A DNA stretch of 64,000 nt from an uncultured Porphyromonas sp. (GTDB lineage: Bacteria > Bacteroidota > Bacteroidia > Bacteroidales > Porphyromonadaceae): positions 62,001 to 126,000 of the forward strand of contig NZ_CALHDW010000011.1 in NCBI RefSeq assembly GCF_938023125.1. The letters run 5' to 3'. Below the pieces are notes generated by a model. It did no database searches, had not been told where the DNA came from, and was given only the letters and a program-made list of their open reading frames with translations. Both the position numbers and the translations under genes were made by a program. Position 1 is the first letter of the stretch. Each line of letters begins with the position of its first letter. Shown here piece by piece: positions 60,308 through 64,000 of this stretch.

Positions 60308-60363
60308 GTAGGATCGGGCGCAAGGCATAAGCCGGAGGAGAGCACCTCTCGGAGCTGAGCCTC

Positions 60364-60395
60364 TTGCCTAGGTCGGAAAATCAGCCTAATTTTGC
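60364..60395 (+). promoter_or_regulatory. Canonical promoter of the GH3/beta-lactamase gene, implying leaderless start
   Basis: TTG (60364-60366), 21 bases, TAATTTTG (60388-60395). The ATG at 60400 lies 5 bases after the box, where transcription itself should start. Confidence 0.65.
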
Positions 60396-60399
60396 ACCT

Positions 60400-63300
60400 A
60401 TGAATTGGCAACGAATCATTACCATCTTGGCATTTGCTCTTGCCTTGTTTGTGGGTGAGAACAGCTCGCTTGCTCAGCGTGTAGCTTATTCTCCTTCGCT
60501 ATTATCCAATATCGCACAAAGGGGCGGAGAGCGGGAAGTAGAGGAGAGAATGCGCAGCATGAGCCTAGAGGAGCAGATTGGGCAGCTTATTATTCCTATT
60601 GTATACCCCTCTAGTGGCACCCCGCAGATGGCGGAGGCTGCGCGTATTGTAGCCAAGTGCTATGCCGGGGGGATACTCTTCCAAAAGGGAGAAGTGTACG
60701 ATCAATGGCTGATGACGCAGCACCTTAATAAAGAGGCAAAGCTCCCCTTGCTGATCACTGCAGACGCTGAGTGGGGCCTTGCCATGCGCCTATCCAATAC
60801 CATTCGTTACCCACGCAATCGAGCTCTGGCCAATGTGCGAGATCTCGGTCTCATCACAGAGTGGGGGCGGAGTATGGCAGAGCAATGCAAAGCCGTAGGC
60901 ATACACGTAAACTTTGCTCCCGTAGTGGATGTTAACAATAACCCGAAGAACCCCGTCATTGGCACTCGAAGTTTCGGCGAGAAGACTCAAGATGTAATTG
61001 ACTATAGCCTGGCCTACTCGCGTGGGCTGGAGGAGGGGCGGGTGCTCTCCGTGGCAAAGCACTTCCCGGGGCACGGCAATACGGCCCTTGACTCCCACAA
61101 GACGCTCCCCACCATCAAGGGCTCTCGCTCGGAGCTGGAGAAGACCGAATTAGCCCCCTTTGCCGCTTACTTCCGTGCCGGTCTGGGCGGAATAATGGTG
61201 GGGCATCTCAACGTCCCCGCCCTCGATAAGTCGGGCACTCCGGCCTCTCTTAGCTACGCTATTACAACCCAACTTCTGCAGCAAGAGATGGGCTTCTCGG
61301 GCCTTATCTTTACCGATGGAATGCAGATGCAAGGGATGCAGCAACGAGGGGCAACCCCGATCAGTGTGCGGGCTCTACTTGCCGGCAACGACCTCCTTTT
61401 GGGGCCCACCGATCCCATAAAGGCTCATGCCGAGATACTGGCAGCCGTGCAGCAAGGTGTGCTCTCCCGCAAGCAAATAGAGCAGCATTGCCGCAAAGTG
61501 CTCCTCTATAAGTGGGCACTGATGGGGCAGTCGTTGCAGCAACCTCAGCTGCCTAAGCTATCCCGAGGCGCCTTTTATGCCTCCCTCAATACCCCAAAAG
61601 CCCTCCATCTTGCCAATGAATTATGGTACCAATCCATCTCTATTGAGCGGGATGAGGCAGGCCTAATTCCCCAGAGCCGTAAGGGCGATCCTTCGGTAGG
61701 GGTACTAGACCTTAACGGATCCTCTAAGGCGGCATTTGTCACAGCGCTCCGCAAGATAGGGGTTACCCCTAAGGCGCACTATACGCTGGCAGATAAGAGC
61801 CAAGGTAGGGCATCGGAGGCCTTGGAGGCACTCTCGAAATGCTCTCTGGTCTATGTCAATTGCTATACAAACTATACGAGCTCGTTGGCCCAACTGGTGG
61901 AGCAGCTCTCCGCAAAGACGCGCGTCGTTTTTACTCTTTTTGCTTCTCCCTATCAGCTCCCCTCTTGGCACTCTGCGCTCAAAAAGGCCAAGGTGGTAGC
62001 CGTAGCCTACGAGTCGAACGAAGAGGCATTGCGTGCCGTGGTGGCTCGTTACTACAATGTAGAACCCGATGATTTGGAGATTTGCCGCCCTCCCAAAGGC
62101 AAGAAAGAGGTGCCATCTACGGCAGCCGTAGAGGTGGGGAAACCCAATCGCACCTTTGCTTCGCTTGATAGTATTGTAGAGGATGCGCTTAGGAAAAAGG
62201 CCTTCCCCGGCTGCCAAGTTGTGGTGCTCCACAAGGGAGAGACCGTCTACAACCGAGCTTTTGGTACCCTAGACGGGTCGGATCGTTCCCCTCGTGTTAC
62301 CGAGAATACACTCTTTGATATAGCCTCCGTAACCAAGGCTTTTGGTACTACGCCGCTGATTATGGATCTCGTAGGCAAAGGAAAAATAAAGCTGACAGAT
62401 AGGGTAGACAAGTACCTCTCGGAGATGGCAGATTCTCGTGTCGGCTCCATTTCCATCAAAGATCTATTGCTCCACCAAGCCGGGCTCACCCCCACCATCA
62501 ACTTTTACCTCCAGCTCATTGACCCGAATAGCCTCACTACAGGCTCCTATTTCTCCTATTCGTACCGACCGGATTGGCTACAAATAGACGAGAACATCTG
62601 GGTAGACCCCAATGCCAAGTGGCGTGCTAACCTGGTACGAGACGAGAAGGGAAACGGCTTCATGATGCGCTTTGGTCGGCAGTTTATCCACCAATCGTTC
62701 CGAGATACCGTGCTGCAACAAATCGCACAAACACCCCTCAAGACGCCCGGGGTATATCGCTACTCCGATGTGAGTTTTATCCTACTTGGGATGATTGCCG
62801 AGCGAGTGTCGGGCTCTTCGCTCGATAGTTATCTTACCCAATTGGTAGCGAAGCCGATGCACCTTGAGCACTACACCTACGATCCTCTTGCTCATGGCAT
62901 TGATATACGGGATATTGCTCCCACACAAGCTCAATGTCCTCTTAGAGGCGTTGTGCGCGGTAGTGTAGACGACGAGTCGGCAGCCGTATTGGGGGGGATA
63001 GCCGGCAATGCCGGGGTATTCGCCACCGCCACAGACTTGGCTCAGGTGGCAGAGATGATCCGCTGCAATGGCTCCTATCGGGGGAAAGAGATACTTCCTC
63101 ACAAAGTGGTACAGCAGTTCGTTTCTACTCTAGGACGGCAGGGGAGACGAGCTCTCGGCTTCGACCACAATACCAAAAATAACGCACAGATCCCCTCCAA
63201 TGCCTCTGCCGATACCTTCGGTCATACCGGCTTTACGGGTTGCTCTGTATGGATAGATCCCAAACGGGAGATGGTGTATGTATTCCTATCCAACCGCACC

Positions 63301-63405
63301 TATCCCACACGACTCAATAAGAAACTAATTTCGCTCAAGGTACGCCCTCGCTTGCTAGAGGCTGCCATCAACGCCATTGATGCCCGGAGCATCCCTACAA
63401 CATAG
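60400..63405 (+). CDS. GH3 beta-N-acetylhexosaminidase fused to a beta-lactamase-family serine hydrolase
   Basis: 1001 aa from the ATG at 60400; this start gives a signal peptide ending SSLA before Gln26, while an upstream in-frame TTG at 60364 falls in the -33 box. The GH3 domain (about 45-390) has KHFPGHGNTALDSHK with the His-Asp dyad (from Lys220) and nucleophile Asp306 in FTDGMQMQGM, as in NagZ-type enzymes. A linker domain (about 410-570) is followed by a class C-like serine hydrolase domain (about 600-995) with SVTK (Ser643, Lys646), YSD (Tyr788) and HTG (His942). It is exported, so it probably trims peptidoglycan: the GH3 part cutting GlcNAc and the other part acting on stem peptides. 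Divergent from the hybrid kinase. Confidence 0.92.
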   Translation: MNWQRIITILAFALALFVGENSSLAQRVAYSPSLLSNIAQRGGEREVEERMRSMSLEEQIGQLIIPIVYPSSGTPQMAEAARIVAKCYAGGILFQKGEVYDQWLMTQHLNKEAKLPLLITADAEWGLAMRLSNTIRYPRNRALANVRDLGLITEWGRSMAEQCKAVGIHVNFAPVVDVNNNPKNPVIGTRSFGEKTQDVIDYSLAYSRGLEEGRVLSVAKHFPGHGNTALDSHKTLPTIKGSRSELEKTELAPFAAYFRAGLGGIMVGHLNVPALDKSGTPASLSYAITTQLLQQEMGFSGLIFTDGMQMQGMQQRGATPISVRALLAGNDLLLGPTDPIKAHAEILAAVQQGVLSRKQIEQHCRKVLLYKWALMGQSLQQPQLPKLSRGAFYASLNTPKALHLANELWYQSISIERDEAGLIPQSRKGDPSVGVLDLNGSSKAAFVTALRKIGVTPKAHYTLADKSQGRASEALEALSKCSLVYVNCYTNYTSSLAQLVEQLSAKTRVVFTLFASPYQLPSWHSALKKAKVVAVAYESNEEALRAVVARYYNVEPDDLEICRPPKGKKEVPSTAAVEVGKPNRTFASLDSIVEDALRKKAFPGCQVVVLHKGETVYNRAFGTLDGSDRSPRVTENTLFDIASVTKAFGTTPLIMDLVGKGKIKLTDRVDKYLSEMADSRVGSISIKDLLLHQAGLTPTINFYLQLIDPNSLTTGSYFSYSYRPDWLQIDENIWVDPNAKWRANLVRDEKGNGFMMRFGRQFIHQSFRDTVLQQIAQTPLKTPGVYRYSDVSFILLGMIAERVSGSSLDSYLTQLVAKPMHLEHYTYDPLAHGIDIRDIAPTQAQCPLRGVVRGSVDDESAAVLGGIAGNAGVFATATDLAQVAEMIRCNGSYRGKEILPHKVVQQFVSTLGRQGRRALGFDHNTKNNAQIPSNASADTFGHTGFTGCSVWIDPKREMVYVFLSNRTYPTRLNKKLISLKVRPRLLEAAINAIDARSIPTT

Positions 63406-63446
63406 CTTAGTAGATACCTATTTTCCCCATTATATCGAGAAATAAG

Positions 63447-64000
63447 ATGATCAACGGACACGGAGACGAACGCCTAAACGACGGCAAAAAGCCCTTCCTC
63501 AACTTTAGCAATACCGTATGGTACGGTGCGGATCACACGCTACTTGGCGAGCATCTCTCCCGCTCGCTGGTAGATTGTATGAAACACTATCCCGAGCCGG
63601 ATGCGGCTACGCTACGCAAAATGATCGCTCGGCGCCATGGGCTTAATGAGGAATCCATCATCGTAACCAATGGCCCCACCCAAGCTATCTATTTGCTTGC
63701 AGAAGCTTTTGCCGAGAAGCGTATCCTGATTCCCTCTCCGGCTTTTGCCGAGTACGAGGATGCCGCTCGTCTATACCGCTCGGAGGTGCGACTGATTGCC
63801 GGTAATACGCCTATTTCCGAATGGCCTTTGGATGAGGTGGACGTTTGCTACATAGCCTCCCCCAATAACCCCGACGGTCACATTATATCGCATGCCGAGC
63901 TTATGCTCATCATTGAGAAGTACCCAAAGGTCACCTTTATACTTGACCAGTGCTATGCCAATTACACGACGGTAAACAAGATAAAACCAAGCGATAGTAA
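63447..64000 (+). CDS. CobD-like PLP-dependent aminotransferase/decarboxylase (3' end outside window)
   Basis: 184 codons from the ATG at 63447, open at the right edge and not terminated. It is a fold-type I PLP enzyme: INGHGDERL at the N-terminus, LNFSNTVWYGADHTLLGEHL, HYPEPDAATLRKMIARRHGL, IVTNGPTQAIYLLAEAF, IPSPAFAEYEDAARLY, SPNNPDGHIIS and FILDQCYANYTT, with the PLP-binding Asp in the last motif. The INGHGD start is typical of Bacteroidota threonine-phosphate decarboxylase (CobD) of the cobalamin aminopropanol route; histidinol-phosphate aminotransferase is the alternative. The catalytic Lys is beyond the window. It follows the GH3 gene by 41 bases. Confidence 0.8.
   Translation, partial: MINGHGDERLNDGKKPFLNFSNTVWYGADHTLLGEHLSRSLVDCMKHYPEPDAATLRKMIARRHGLNEESIIVTNGPTQAIYLLAEAFAEKRILIPSPAFAEYEDAARLYRSEVRLIAGNTPISEWPLDEVDVCYIASPNNPDGHIISHAELMLIIEKYPKVTFILDQCYANYTTVNKIKPSDS

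Overview
The window reads as chromosomal DNA of a Bacteroidota species, most likely Porphyromonas or a close relative. Evidence: Bacteroidota -7 promoter boxes (TAnnTTTG) in front of many genes, a complete Bat operon, TonB-dependent receptors with carboxypeptidase-regulatory-like N-domains, proteins ending in type IX secretion (T9SS) sorting domains, long-form IspG, a hybrid two-component regulator, and DUF3078/DUF4292/DUF4876/DUF5020/DUF6263/DUF6850 families that are typical of this phylum. There is no rRNA, CRISPR array, insertion sequence or prophage.

Layout. 1-4.4 kb (minus): 5' part of a TonB receptor, enolase, a small membrane protein. 4.7-13.0 kb (plus): the main accessory block, a four-gene surface cluster of TonB-dependent receptor, DUF4876 lipoprotein, DUF6850 barrel and a leucine-rich-repeat T9SS cargo protein. 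13.5-16.9 kb (minus): a coupled pair of tiny envelope proteins, and uvrA. 17.2-26.2 kb (minus): moxR, DUF58, a DUF4381-like gene, batA-batE and a PAP2 phosphatase, closely packed with several stop/start overlaps. 26.5-29.1 kb: tRNA-Lys and pnp. 29.5-37.9 kb (minus): ribF, a degenerate EnvC/M23 protein, DUF4292 lipoprotein, TPR protein, dut, ispG, purE, gcvH. Then tRNA-Leu(CAA), and an operon of glutaminyl cyclase, sufE, DUF2156 protein and a GNAT acetyltransferase. 42-50 kb (minus): tpx, a periplasmic thioredoxin, class I fumarase, a T9SS cargo protein with YD-like repeats, an ECF sigma factor, DUF5020 and DUF6263 proteins. 49.8-56.7 kb (minus): ribBA, an LptF/G permease, DUF3078 and PorT-like barrels, a LysM/periplasmic-binding fusion. 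57.1-64 kb: a hybrid histidine kinase (minus), divergent from a GH3/beta-lactamase fusion (plus), then the start of a CobD-like PLP enzyme.

How it fits together. Most genes are housekeeping or envelope genes. The secreted proteins share one striking property: 15 of about 17 predicted signal-peptidase-I products start with Gln, and the window also encodes the lipoprotein glutaminyl cyclase that could convert those residues to pyroglutamate.

The most interesting items are the TonB receptor/DUF4876/DUF6850/T9SS cluster of unknown substrate; a family of about five degenerate intergenic elements with a conserved T-rich stem-loop; a candidate small RNA of about 90 nt with its own canonical promoter and terminator upstream of a T9SS cargo gene; and an orphan plus-strand terminator between the hybrid kinase and the GH3 gene, whose own promoter implies a leaderless mRNA. 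All functional statements come from reading the sequence and family knowledge; no searches were run.
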